From: an uncultured Rhodopila sp.
Lineage (GTDB): Bacteria; Pseudomonadota; Alphaproteobacteria; Acetobacterales; Acetobacteraceae
Direction: 5' to 3'
Assembly (NCBI RefSeq): GCF_903944925.1
Contig: NZ_CAJATU010000123.1
Coordinates: 186,001-250,000, forward strand
Length of the DNA stretch: 64,000 nt
The position numbers and the translations under genes were made by a program. The notes under the pieces are model-generated. The model saw only the letters and a list, made by a program, of their open reading frames with translations, was not told the origin of the DNA and made no database searches. Shown one piece after another: positions 52,505 to 62,151 of the stretch. Positions within the stretch are counted from its first letter, which is position 1. Each line of letters opens with the position of its first letter.

Positions 52505-55500
52505 CCCACGTGAACGACATCTCCTTCGAGCAGGAGCGGACGCCGAGCCCGGTCCCACCCGTCCAGCCGCGCGTCAATCGTCTGGTCGACCATGCCGCGT
52601 GGACAGCCGCGCGCGAGGCGTGCCGACGCGATCCCGGAGGCTTCCACGGCGTGATCGCGCGGCGGAACCTGCATTGGCTCGCACCCGGCGTCGGCCCGAA
52701 TGGCGCCTGGATCACGTTCGACGAGGATCGCCGAGACTGGACCGGCTACGACGCCGTCACCGGCGCGCCGGCCGCCCCCAACCTGCCGGCGGATCACGAA
52801 CCCTGGTCGCGCGCGTTCAACGGCGATGAGCCGCCGTTCTACCGCTGGTTCGAAGGCGGCCTGACGAACGCCTGCTTCAACGAGGTCGACCGGCACGTCC
52901 TGGCGGGTCACGGCGAGGAGCCGGCCTTCTTCTTCGAAGGTGACCGGTGGGACCAGTCGCTCAACGGCGGGCAGGGCGGCCCGGTGGTGCACTATGCGAT
53001 CAGCCGCCGCCGGCTGCTGTTCGAAGTGGCGCGCGCCGCCCTGGCGCTGCAGTCGCTCGGGCTGGGTCGCGGCGACCGCATCGCGCTGAATATGCCGAAC
53101 ATCCCCGAACAGGTTTATTACACCGAGGCGGCGAAGCGCCTGGGGATCATCTACACGCCGGTGTTCGGCGGTTTTTCCGACAAGACGCTGTCGGACCGCA
53201 TCCATGATTGCGGCGCCCGCGTGGTGGTCACCGCCGACGGTGGCTTTCGCAACGCGCAGATCGTGCCGTTCAAGGAAGTCTACACCGACGCCGCACTGGA
53301 CCGTTACCTGCCCGTCGAAACCGCGCTCGGCGCCATGCAAGGCCAGCTCGATGCGCTCGGCGTGCCGGCCGGTTCGGCCGAACTGATTGCCCGGCGCGCG
53401 GCCGAAGCAGTCGCCGGCGAGATCACCGTCGAGCGCAGCGACGTGATGCGCGGCGTCGGACGCGCGCTGGCCGAACTTATCGGCGGCGGCGCGCTCGACG
53501 CCGAAGCGGCGAGCGGCATCCGCACCTCGATCGCCCGCGCGCTCGTCGCCGCGCCGCGGCGTGTCGAGGCGGTCGTGGTGGTGCGCCATACCGGCCAGTC
53601 CGACCTGTCGTGGCGGCCCGGGCGCGATTGCTGGAGCCACGAGCTGCTGGCCCGGGCAACCGGGACGATGCTGGCAGCGGCGCGCGAGGCCGGCTTCGCG
53701 GTCAATGACGAGGCGGCGCTGCTGGCGCTGCCGGACCGCGACTTCGTGCGGGCGGTGTGGGCGAGCACGAAACCGGTCCCGCTCGACGCGGAATTCCCGC
53801 TTTTCATCATCTACACCTCGGGCTCGACGGGCAAGCCGAAGGGCGTCGTCCATGTGCACGGCGGCTATCTTTCCGGCCTGGTCGAGACGATGCGCGTGTC
53901 GTTCGACGCGCGTCCCGGCGACGTCATGTACGTCGTCGCCGATCCGGGCTGGATCACCGGGCAGAGCTACATGATCGCCGCCGCGCTCGCCAGCCGGGTG
54001 ACCAGCGTGCTGGGCGAGGGCGCGCCGTTGTTCCCCTCGGCCGGGCGTTTCGCCTCCATCATTTCCCGCTACGGCGTCAACATCTTCAAGGCGGGGGTGA
54101 CGTTCCTCAAGGCGGTGATGCAGGACCCGCAGAACGCCGCCGACGTCCGCGAGTACGATATGTCGTGCCTGCGCGTTGCCACGTTCTGCGCCGAACCGAC
54201 CTCGCCGACGGTGCAGCAGTTCGCCATGCAACTGATGACGCCCTGGTACATCAACTCCTACTGGGCGACCGAGCACGGCGGGATCGCCTGGACGCATTTC
54301 TTCGGCAACGGCGACTTCCCGCTGCGCGCCGATGCGCACACCTATCCGTTGCCCTGGATCGAGGGCGACGTGTGGGTGGCCACCGGGCAGGCCGCTGACG
54401 GCCGCGCCGCGTGGCGGCGGGCGGAGCCGGGCGAGAAGGGCGAGATCGTCATCGCCGCACCCTACCCGTATCTTGCCCGCACGATCTGGGGCGATGCGGA
54501 AACCTTCGCCGTCGATGGCCCCGGGGTCGTCCGGGCCTGGTACGGCGACCGGCAGCGCTACGCGGCGACCTATTGGGAACGCTGGTCCGGCGCCTGCGCC
54601 TACACCCAGGGCGATTTCGCGATCCGTCACGACGACGGCAGCTTCTCGCTGCACGGACGCAGCGACGACGTGATCAACGTCTCCGGCCATCGGCTCGGCA
54701 CCGAGGAGATCGAAGGCGCGATCCTGCGCGACCGTCAGGTCAACCCGGACTCGCCCGTCGGCAACGTGATCGTCGTCGGCGCGCCGCATCGCGAGTCGGG
54801 TCTCACACCGCTCGCCTTCGTCCGGCCGGCGGCCAACCGCCATCTTGGCGCGGACGACCGCAGGCGGCTGGCCGAGCTGGTGCGCCAGGAGAAGGGCGCC
54901 ACGGCAGTGCCTTCTGAGTTCATCGAGGTTTCGCAGTTTCCCGAAACCCGCAGCGGCAAGTACATGCGCCGCATGGTGCGCGCGCTGGTCGACGGATCGC
55001 CCGTCGGCGACACCTCCACGCTGCGCAATCCGGATGCGCTGGACGAGATCGCGAAGGCGGTGCACGCCTGGGAGCAGCGCCAGCGGCTGAGCGGAGCGCA
55101 GCGGCGGTTCGAGCATTTCCGCTATTTCCGCATCCAGTATCACCCCGTCCGGCCGGGCTGCCAGGTCGCCGCGGTCACGATCAGCAACCCGCCGGTCAAC
55201 GCGCTGAACGAGCGGGCGCTGGATGAACTGAATACGGTGGTCGATCACCTGGCGCGCCGCGACGACGTGGCCGCGGTGGTGTTCAGCGGCGAGGGCACCG
55301 GCTCCTTCGTCGCCGGCGCCGACATCCGGCAACTGCTGGAAGACGTGCATGACGTGGAGCAGGCGCTGCCGCTGCCCAACAACGCCCATCTCGCCTTCCG
55401 CAAGATCGAGCGCATGGGCAAGCCGTGCATCGCGGCGGTCAACGGCGTGGCGCTCGGCGGCGGCTGCGAGTTCGCCCTGGCGTGCCACTACCGCCTGGCC

Positions 55501-57984
55501 GAACCGACAGCGACCTTCGGCCAGCCGGAGATACGCCTCAACCTGCTGCCGGGCTACGGCGGCACCCAGCGCCTGCCGCGGCTGCTGGCCGATCGGCAAG
55601 GTGCGGAGGGTCTGACGCAGGCGCTGGAGCTGATTCTGGGCGGCCGCACGGTAACCGCCGAGGAGGCGGCGGCGATCGGGCTGATCGACCGTGTGACCGA
55701 CTCGCCGTCCGGCGTGCTCGGCGTGGCGGTCGAACTGGCCTGTGCGGCCGCGGTGTCCGGCCAAGGCGAGGTTGCGGAAGCGCACCGCAGGCGCACCGCC
55801 GCACTCGCGCGGTGGGAACAGCCGGGCGAGCTGTCACTCGACAGCGTGATCGCCGGCGGCGAAATCCAGCGTCTGCTGCGCCAGGCCGGCACCGCCGGAC
55901 GCGCCGCCGCGGCCGACCGGGCGTTATCGGCGGTCTCGTACGGCTGGCGGCACGGGCTGGAGGCCGGCCTGTCGCACGAGGCGCGGCTGTTCGCCGAGGC
56001 GGTAGCCGATCCGGACGGCGGCAAGCGCGGCATTCGCGACTTTCTCGATCGGCGCAGCGCGCCGCTGCCGACGCGCCGCTGGTTCGAGCCGTCCGCCGAG
56101 GAGCGCGCGCGGATGCTGACGGACGGCCGGCTTCTGCCCATCGGCGCGCCGTTCTACCCCGGCTTTACGCCGCTGCCGACGTACCAGTTCGGCTTTGCGG
56201 TGACCCGCGATCCGGTCACCGGCGCCCCGCGGCATGACGAACCGATCCGCGCCGAGCGCGAGGCGATCGTGCCCGTGGGTCAGCCCGGTCCCAACGAGGC
56301 GCTGGTCTACGTGCTCGCCTCCGAAGTCAATTTCAACGACATCTGGGGCATCACCGGCATCCCGGTGTCGCCGTTCGACAGCCACGATCTCGACTACCAG
56401 GTGACCGGCTCGGGCGGCATCGGCCTGGTCGCGGCGCTGGGCTCCGAGCTGCGGCGCGAAGGGCGGCTCGCCGTCGGCGAGCTGGTGACGATTTATTCGG
56501 GGCAAACCGATCTGCTCTCGCCGCTTGCCGGCGGCGACCCGATGTTCGCCGGCTTCGCCATCCAGGGCTATGAAACCGATACTGGCAGCCACCAGCAGTT
56601 CCTGCTGGTACAGGGGCCGCAACTGCAGCCGGCGCCGGCCGACATGAAGCTGGAAACCGCCGGCGCCTATACGCTGAACCTCGGCACGATCGTGCGGGCC
56701 TTGTTCACGACGCTCGGCATCGAGCCTGGGCGGACGCTGTTCGTCGAGGGCGCCGCCACCGGCACGGGCCTGGACGCGCTGAAGACCGCCGTGCGCAGCG
56801 GCATCGACGCCATCGGCCTCGTCTCCAGCGAGGAACGAGCAGCGTTCGTGCGCGCCCAAGGCGCGAAGGGCGCCGTCAATCGCCGCGATCCGCGGTTTGC
56901 CGGACTGTTCACGACGGTCCCGGACGGGGCCGATGCGGCGGCGGCCTGGCAGCAGGCAGGCGAGGCGCTGGTGCAGGAATGCCGCGAAGCGTTGGGCGGA
57001 CGGTTGCCGGACTATGTGGTCTCGCACGCCGGAGAGACCGCGTTCCCGCGTTCGTTCCAGTTGCTCGCCGAGGGCGGCACGCTGACGTTCTTCGGCGCAT
57101 CCAGCGGCTATTGGTTCAGCTTCGCCGGCAAGCCGGGCGCGGCGTCGCCCGCGGCGATGCTGCGCCGCGCCCGGCTGCGCGCCGGCGAGGCGGTGCTTGT
57201 CTATTATGGCGTCGCTGATGGTGCGGAGCTGATCGATCAGGCTGGGCTGGAAATGATCGAGGCGGCGCGCGCCGGCGGTGCCCGCGTGGTGGTGGCGACG
57301 CTGACCGACGGGCAGCGCGAGTTCATCCAGTCGCTCGGGTTCGGCGACAGCGTGCGCGGCGTCGTGACGATCGAGGAGCTGCATCGGCGCGAAGGCGAGG
57401 CGTTCGAGTGGCCGTCGTCCCTGCCGCGCCTGCCCGATCCCAAGCGCGAAACCGCGGCGTTCAAGGAGGCTGTGCGCGCCTTCCAGGAGCGAACGACCAA
57501 GCCGTTCGGCGCCGCCGTCGGCCGCGTGCTGCGCTCGGCCGACAACCCGCGTGGCGCGCCCGACCTTATTATCGAGCGGGCCGGCCACGACGCGCTGAGC
57601 GTGTCGACCTCGCTGGTCAAGCCGTTCACCGGCCGGGTTGTCTATGCCGAGGAAATGCGCGGCCGCCGCTTCACCTTCTATGCGCCGCAGGTCTGGACGC
57701 GGCAGCGGCGCATCCTGATGCCAACCGCGACGATCGCCGGGACGCATCTGTGCAACGCATTCGAGGTGGCACGGATGAACGAGATGCTCGCCGCCGGCCT
57801 GCTCGACGCGACCGAACCGACGGTGGTCGGGTGGCCCGAGCTGCCGGAAGCCCACCAGGCGATGTGGGAGAACCGGCACCAGGGCGCCACCTATGTCTGC
57901 AATCACGCATTGCCCGCGTTGGGCCTGCGGTCGCGTGACGAACTGTTCGAGGCGTGGGCCGCGTCCGGCCAATCCACAAATTAG
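52501..57984 (+). CDS. pcs: Trifunctional propionyl-CoA synthase
   Basis: A 1827-residue fusion, essentially the length of the Chloroflexus enzyme, turning 3-hydroxypropionate, CoA, ATP and NADPH into propionyl-CoA. Acyl-CoA synthetase domain: about 1-850, with IIYTSGSTGKPKGVVHVHGG near 435-455, YWATEHGGIAW, and catalytic Lys820 in ETRSGKYMRR. Enoyl-CoA hydratase (crotonase) domain: about 880-1210, with FVAGADIRQLLE near 934 and GVALGGGCEFALA near 983. Enoyl-CoA reductase (MDR-type) domain: about 1215-1827, with the NADPH loop VEGAATGTGLDALK near 1414. Fusion of the three steps keeps acrylyl-CoA inside the protein. AGGAG stands 3 bases before the ATG at 52501, which overlaps the carboxylase stop. 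This is a hallmark gene of the 3-hydroxypropionate bicycle. Confidence 0.95.
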   Translation: MTHVNDISFEQERTPSPVPPVQPRVNRLVDHAAWTAAREACRRDPGGFHGVIARRNLHWLAPGVGPNGAWITFDEDRRDWTGYDAVTGAPAAPNLPADHEPWSRAFNGDEPPFYRWFEGGLTNACFNEVDRHVLAGHGEEPAFFFEGDRWDQSLNGGQGGPVVHYAISRRRLLFEVARAALALQSLGLGRGDRIALNMPNIPEQVYYTEAAKRLGIIYTPVFGGFSDKTLSDRIHDCGARVVVTADGGFRNAQIVPFKEVYTDAALDRYLPVETALGAMQGQLDALGVPAGSAELIARRAAEAVAGEITVERSDVMRGVGRALAELIGGGALDAEAASGIRTSIARALVAAPRRVEAVVVVRHTGQSDLSWRPGRDCWSHELLARATGTMLAAAREAGFAVNDEAALLALPDRDFVRAVWASTKPVPLDAEFPLFIIYTSGSTGKPKGVVHVHGGYLSGLVETMRVSFDARPGDVMYVVADPGWITGQSYMIAAALASRVTSVLGEGAPLFPSAGRFASIISRYGVNIFKAGVTFLKAVMQDPQNAADVREYDMSCLRVATFCAEPTSPTVQQFAMQLMTPWYINSYWATEHGGIAWTHFFGNGDFPLRADAHTYPLPWIEGDVWVATGQAADGRAAWRRAEPGEKGEIVIAAPYPYLARTIWGDAETFAVDGPGVVRAWYGDRQRYAATYWERWSGACAYTQGDFAIRHDDGSFSLHGRSDDVINVSGHRLGTEEIEGAILRDRQVNPDSPVGNVIVVGAPHRESGLTPLAFVRPAANRHLGADDRRRLAELVRQEKGATAVPSEFIEVSQFPETRSGKYMRRMVRALVDGSPVGDTSTLRNPDALDEIAKAVHAWEQRQRLSGAQRRFEHFRYFRIQYHPVRPGCQVAAVTISNPPVNALNERALDELNTVVDHLARRDDVAAVVFSGEGTGSFVAGADIRQLLEDVHDVEQALPLPNNAHLAFRKIERMGKPCIAAVNGVALGGGCEFALACHYRLAEPTATFGQPEIRLNLLPGYGGTQRLPRLLADRQGAEGLTQALELILGGRTVTAEEAAAIGLIDRVTDSPSGVLGVAVELACAAAVSGQGEVAEAHRRRTAALARWEQPGELSLDSVIAGGEIQRLLRQAGTAGRAAAADRALSAVSYGWRHGLEAGLSHEARLFAEAVADPDGGKRGIRDFLDRRSAPLPTRRWFEPSAEERARMLTDGRLLPIGAPFYPGFTPLPTYQFGFAVTRDPVTGAPRHDEPIRAEREAIVPVGQPGPNEALVYVLASEVNFNDIWGITGIPVSPFDSHDLDYQVTGSGGIGLVAALGSELRREGRLAVGELVTIYSGQTDLLSPLAGGDPMFAGFAIQGYETDTGSHQQFLLVQGPQLQPAPADMKLETAGAYTLNLGTIVRALFTTLGIEPGRTLFVEGAATGTGLDALKTAVRSGIDAIGLVSSEERAAFVRAQGAKGAVNRRDPRFAGLFTTVPDGADAAAAWQQAGEALVQECREALGGRLPDYVVSHAGETAFPRSFQLLAEGGTLTFFGASSGYWFSFAGKPGAASPAAMLRRARLRAGEAVLVYYGVADGAELIDQAGLEMIEAARAGGARVVVATLTDGQREFIQSLGFGDSVRGVVTIEELHRREGEAFEWPSSLPRLPDPKRETAAFKEAVRAFQERTTKPFGAAVGRVLRSADNPRGAPDLIIERAGHDALSVSTSLVKPFTGRVVYAEEMRGRRFTFYAPQVWTRQRRILMPTATIAGTHLCNAFEVARMNEMLAAGLLDATEPTVVGWPELPEAHQAMWENRHQGATYVCNHALPALGLRSRDELFEAWAASGQSTN

Positions 57985-57995
57985 GGGGTCCAAGC

Positions 57996-60900
57996 ATGCA
58001 TAGCGAACCGAAATCGCGGGATCGGCTGACCGCCGTGAGCCGACTGGGCGACACGATGGCGGTGGTGACCGGCGCCGCCGGCCAACTCGGCGGACACATC
58101 GTGCAGCGCTTCCTGCGCGAGACCCCCAAGACCGACCGCCCTGCGACCAAGGGCCGGTTGAGCGGCAAGATCGCGCTGGTGACCGGCGCGGCCGGGAATT
58201 TCGGCGGGCACATCGTGGAGCGCTTCCTGCGCGAGGGCGCCACCGTCGTGATGACGGGCCGCGATCCAGACCGGCTGGAGGCGGCGCGCACCCGCGTGCT
58301 GCAAGCCTCCGGCGCGGCGGAGTCGCAGGCCGCCGCGCTGCGCATGGACGGCGCCGACCCTGAGCAGGTGCGATCGGCACTGGCCGCCGTGATCGAACGG
58401 TTCGGCCGGCTGGATGTGATCGTCAACAACGCCGGCTCGGCCGGCCCGCGGCGCAGGCTGGACGACATCCCGCTGAGCCGCGATGAACTCGGCGGCGACA
58501 CCGAGACGGTGGGGGACGCCGCGCGCAACCTGCTGGCGGTGCCCTGGAACGTCGTGCGCGCGGCTTCGCAGTTGCTGCGGCCGGGCGCATCGGTGATCAA
58601 CGTGTCCACCATCTTCTCGAAGACGGAATACTACGGACGCACTGCTTATGTCGTGCCGAAGGCGGCGCTGAACGCGCTGTCGCGGCGGCTCGCGGCGGAA
58701 TTCGGCGCGCACGGCATTCGCGTCAACACGATCTATCCCGGGCCGATCGAAAGCGAGCGGATCAGGACGGTCTTCTCGGCGATGGACCGGCTGCGCGAGG
58801 AGGCCGAGGGGACAACGGCGGGCACATTCTTCCGCCGCATGACGCTGGCGCGGTCGTTCGAGGGACGCGCGCCCGAGCACACCTTCCCCGTTGTCGCCGA
58901 CGTGGTCAACGCGGCGCTGTTCCTGGCCAGCGACGAATCGGCGGCGCTGAATGGCCACGATCTGGAAATCACCCACGGACTGTCGGCGCCGCAGGAGGCC
59001 GGCAACATGATCCTCGACCGGCCGGGATTACGGACCGTTGACGGCACCGGCGCCGCGGTCATCGTGTTTGCCGGCGACGAGCTGCACGACGCGCTGGCGG
59101 TCGCACGAACCCAGGCGTCGGTCGGAGCAGCGGTGCTGCTCGGCGTGGCCGATCAGGAGCAGTTGCATGCCGCGGCGCTCAGCCTGACCGGCGGCGCTGC
59201 CGATGCGGCGATCAAGCCGGTTGTGGCGGATCGCGCGCGCCCGGCCACGGTCGCGGCGGCGCTGCGCGAACACGGCGGCGACGGCCGCCTGACCGCGGCG
59301 ATCATCCTGCCGTCGTTGGCGCCCGGGGCGCTGACCGGCCCGCTGCGGGATGCGCTGGATACGGATGTCGATGCGTTCATCGACCGCGAGCTCGTCGGCG
59401 CCGTCGCGCTGGCGCGCGAGCTCAGCCGCTACTGGCAGAGCTGCCCGGCGCTGGAGCGCACGCCGCGCACGGTCTTCATGAGCAACGGCGACGACGGCAG
59501 CGGCAATGTCTACGCCGAGCTGCTGCGCGCCGCGGTCGGTCAGCTCGTGCGCGTCTGGCGCGACGAGAGCGCGGACGCCGCAAGACGCGGCCAGCGCGTC
59601 CGGGCGGAGTGGAGCAATCAGGTCATCCGCTACACCAACTCCGAGGCCGACGAGGTGTCCTTCGCCGGAGGCAAGGCGGCGCGGCTGCTGTTCAAGGAGC
59701 GGCGGCTGCAGCCGATAGACCTCTGCCTGCCGCCATCGCAGCATGAGGCGACGGGTGCGAGGCGCGCCGAACTCGGCTGGATGGAGAACCTGCTTGGCCT
59801 GCACAAGGGCCGGGTGGCGCTGATCACCGGCGGCTCCTCCGGCATTGGCGGCCAGATCGGCCGGCTGCTCGCCGTGGCGGGCGCCCGGGTGATGCTGGTG
59901 GCGCGCGGCGCCGAACAGTTGCAGGAGATGCGCGACCGCATCGTCGCCGAGCTGGAGGACAGCGGGTATTCCGGCGCCCGGCACCGGGTGCAGATCCTGG
60001 CCGGCGTGGACGTGGCGGACCTCGCCTCGGTCGAGCACACGGCCAACGTCACGCTCGCGACGTTCGGCAGGGTCGATTACCTGATCAACTGCGCGGGTGT
60101 CGCCGGCGCCGAGGAGATGGTGGTGGACATGCCGCTCGATGCCTGGCGGCGCACCCTCGACGCCAACCTGGTATCGAACTACGCGCTGATCCAGCGGCTG
60201 GTGCCGCAGATGAAGCGGCAGGGCACCGGCTACGTGGTCAACGTGTCGTCGTATTTCGGCGGCGAGCGCTACGTGACGATTCCGTATCCGAACCGCGCCG
60301 ACTACGCGACGTCGAAGGCGGGCCAGCGGGCGCTGGCGGAGAACCTCGCGCGCTTCCTGGGGCCCGAGATCCAGATCAACGCGATCTCGCCCGGGCCGGT
60401 GGAGGGCGAGCGGCTGCGCGGCGCCGGTGGCCGGGCCGGCCTCTATGAGCGGCGGGCGCGACTGATCCTCGAACGCCGGCGGTTGAACGCGGTGCATGCC
60501 GCCCTGGTGCGGGCGGCGCGTGACGGCGCGCCGGTCGCCGCGATGCTGGAGCGGCTCGCCGGCAACCGGATCGAGACGATCGCCCGGGACGAGGCGCTGC
60601 CCGCGCGGATGCGCGAGGAGATCGCGGGTTTCGCGAAGGAGGGCAAGGAGGGCGCGTCCTGCGGCGAGTTCCTGATGACCGCCGGGATTGCCGACAAGCT
60701 GCTGTCACGGCTGCGCCGCAGCGGGGCGTTCCAGCACGAACCCGGCGGCGGCGAGCGCTTCGGCGCGGCGTGGATCGGCGCCCTGCCGGTGCCGCCCGAG
60801 CCGTTCCTGCCGCCCGGCGAGGTGGCACGCGAGGCTGAGCGCATCCGTTCCGGGGTTCTCTCGCTGCTGCACCTTGGGCGGATGCCCACCGAGTTCGAGG

Positions 60901-61769
60901 TCGCGCAGGCGACCGTGTTCTACCTCGCCGATCGAGCGGTCTCCGGCGAGACCTTCCAGCCCTCGGGCGGGCTGAGCGTGGAGCGCTCCAGCACCGAGCG
61001 CGAGCTGTTCGGGCGCGCCAAGCGCGAGCGGCTGGAGGCGCTGCGGGGACGCACGATCTGGCTTATCGGCGAGCACCTGACGGCGCACCTCGCCCGCGCC
61101 GCCAACGCTTTCGTCGAGGAGGGGGGCGTGCAGCGGGTCATTCTGCTGACCCGCACCGAGCAGGGCGCAGCCGCGGTGCAGGCCTTGCTGAAGCCGGCCG
61201 CGCAGGACGCCACCCGGGCGATCGTCACGGGCGATGCGATCGAAGACGGCCTCGACCGCGCCCTTGTCGCCGCCGGGGCGCCGCCGGCGGCGGTCATCTC
61301 GATGCCGTTCAGCCCGCTGCCGGAGCAGTTGTTCGATCCCGCGACGGAGCGCCAGCCGCTCGATACCGCGGGCTTCCGCACGCTGATCGAGGAGAACCTG
61401 ACGCACCACTTCCGCGTCGCCGGCCGTGCCGCGCTGTTCGACGACGTGCAACTCGTGCTGGTGGCGCCGGACGTGCCCGCCAAAGGCAGCGCCGCTGCCT
61501 TCGCGCTGGCGAACTTCATCAAGACCACGCTGCACGCCCTGACCGGCACCTTGGCGGTGGAATGCGAGCGCATGGTGCATGGCGCGGTGGTCAACCAGGT
61601 CAATCTGACTCGCCGCGTGCGCAGCGAGGAGCCGGTCACGCCCGAGGAGACGACCGAGGAGATCGAACGGTTTGGACGTGCGGTGCTGCTGGCCGGGGCG
61701 CCGATGCCTAACCTTGAGGACAGCCGTTATCGCTCGCGCATCTACCGGGGTATGGCCATCACCGTCTGA
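57996..61769 (+). CDS. mcr: Bifunctional malonyl-CoA reductase
   Basis: A 1257-residue NADPH enzyme that reduces malonyl-CoA to malonate semialdehyde (C-terminal half) and then to 3-hydroxypropionate (N-terminal half). Both halves contain short-chain-dehydrogenase folds. N-half: LVTGAAGNFGGHIVERFL from Leu61, NNAGSAGPRRRLDDIPLS, and catalytic Tyr218 and Lys222 in YYGRTAYVVPKAALNAL. C-half: LITGGSSGIGGQIGRLLA near 617, and Tyr770/Lys774 in DYATSKAGQRA followed by INAISPGPVEGERLRG. The sequence follows the Chloroflexus enzyme (1219 residues) throughout, ending in YRGMAITV. AGGGGG precedes the start, which is 11 bases after pcs. Residues 23-42 duplicate the nucleotide-binding motif at 61-80, an N-terminal oddity not expected in the family. 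Confidence 0.95.
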   Translation: MHSEPKSRDRLTAVSRLGDTMAVVTGAAGQLGGHIVQRFLRETPKTDRPATKGRLSGKIALVTGAAGNFGGHIVERFLREGATVVMTGRDPDRLEAARTRVLQASGAAESQAAALRMDGADPEQVRSALAAVIERFGRLDVIVNNAGSAGPRRRLDDIPLSRDELGGDTETVGDAARNLLAVPWNVVRAASQLLRPGASVINVSTIFSKTEYYGRTAYVVPKAALNALSRRLAAEFGAHGIRVNTIYPGPIESERIRTVFSAMDRLREEAEGTTAGTFFRRMTLARSFEGRAPEHTFPVVADVVNAALFLASDESAALNGHDLEITHGLSAPQEAGNMILDRPGLRTVDGTGAAVIVFAGDELHDALAVARTQASVGAAVLLGVADQEQLHAAALSLTGGAADAAIKPVVADRARPATVAAALREHGGDGRLTAAIILPSLAPGALTGPLRDALDTDVDAFIDRELVGAVALARELSRYWQSCPALERTPRTVFMSNGDDGSGNVYAELLRAAVGQLVRVWRDESADAARRGQRVRAEWSNQVIRYTNSEADEVSFAGGKAARLLFKERRLQPIDLCLPPSQHEATGARRAELGWMENLLGLHKGRVALITGGSSGIGGQIGRLLAVAGARVMLVARGAEQLQEMRDRIVAELEDSGYSGARHRVQILAGVDVADLASVEHTANVTLATFGRVDYLINCAGVAGAEEMVVDMPLDAWRRTLDANLVSNYALIQRLVPQMKRQGTGYVVNVSSYFGGERYVTIPYPNRADYATSKAGQRALAENLARFLGPEIQINAISPGPVEGERLRGAGGRAGLYERRARLILERRRLNAVHAALVRAARDGAPVAAMLERLAGNRIETIARDEALPARMREEIAGFAKEGKEGASCGEFLMTAGIADKLLSRLRRSGAFQHEPGGGERFGAAWIGALPVPPEPFLPPGEVAREAERIRSGVLSLLHLGRMPTEFEVAQATVFYLADRAVSGETFQPSGGLSVERSSTERELFGRAKRERLEALRGRTIWLIGEHLTAHLARAANAFVEEGGVQRVILLTRTEQGAAAVQALLKPAAQDATRAIVTGDAIEDGLDRALVAAGAPPAAVISMPFSPLPEQLFDPATERQPLDTAGFRTLIEENLTHHFRVAGRAALFDDVQLVLVAPDVPAKGSAAAFALANFIKTTLHALTGTLAVECERMVHGAVVNQVNLTRRVRSEEPVTPEETTEEIERFGRAVLLAGAPMPNLEDSRYRSRIYRGMAITV
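58062..58235 (+). repeat. Partial tandem duplication in the 5' end of mcr
   Basis: Bases 58062-58121 and 58176-58235 are alike at 52 of 60 positions, 114 bases (38 codons) apart and in frame. Both encode the Rossmann loop (TGAAG then GGHIV and RFLRE). The first copy lacks the rest of a nucleotide-binding domain and is followed by a short linker. The second copy is the functional one by alignment with remembered Mcr sequences. Confidence 0.8.
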
Positions 61770-61816
61770 ACGCGATCGCCGGATGGACGCAACAAAATCT
61801 TCGTCGCTAATGCTAA

Positions 61817-62025
61817 TCAGGCAGCGATCCCAAGTTCGCAAAAGACGCCCTTCATAGCGAGGCGCAGGTACTGGTAGTGGCGATCGACGGCCCGCGGATT
61901 TCGCCCTACCCGGCGTCGGGGTGTTGCCCTGTGCGCCGGCGAGCAGCGGTTTGATGGCTTTGTCGCGCAGCACGAGCAATGCGGTGATCGCCCGCAGGCT
62001 GGACGGGATCGGGTCGGTTGGCGAT
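61817..62025 (-). pseudogene. Frame-broken C-terminal fragment of an unidentified gene
   Basis: On the minus strand, one frame reads SLRAITALLVLRDKAIKPLL then AGAQGNTPTPG. A different frame, beginning near 61900, continues NPRAVDRHYQYLRLAMKG then VFCELGIAA and stops at 61817. Together they look like the end of one protein split by a frameshift, with its upstream part missing. I associate this kind of ending with small conserved, often scattered genes near mobile elements, but cannot name the family. It fills most of the gap between mcr and the GNAT gene. Confidence 0.5.
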
Positions 62026-62151
62026 TAAATTCCGGGTCACCGCGGATGACGATGCCATGAAGTTTGGCGCCGCGGCTGCTATCGTGCTTTCAAGCGGCGC
62101 GGGTAACGTGGCATGCAGATCGCACGCGGCAGGCGTTCCGGAGGGCGATTC

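Noticed and set aside
49847-52558. A 903-codon minus-strand frame opposite the carboxylase
   Set aside because: Antisense shadow with no domain; the plus strand has complete biotin carboxylase and carboxyltransferase motifs.
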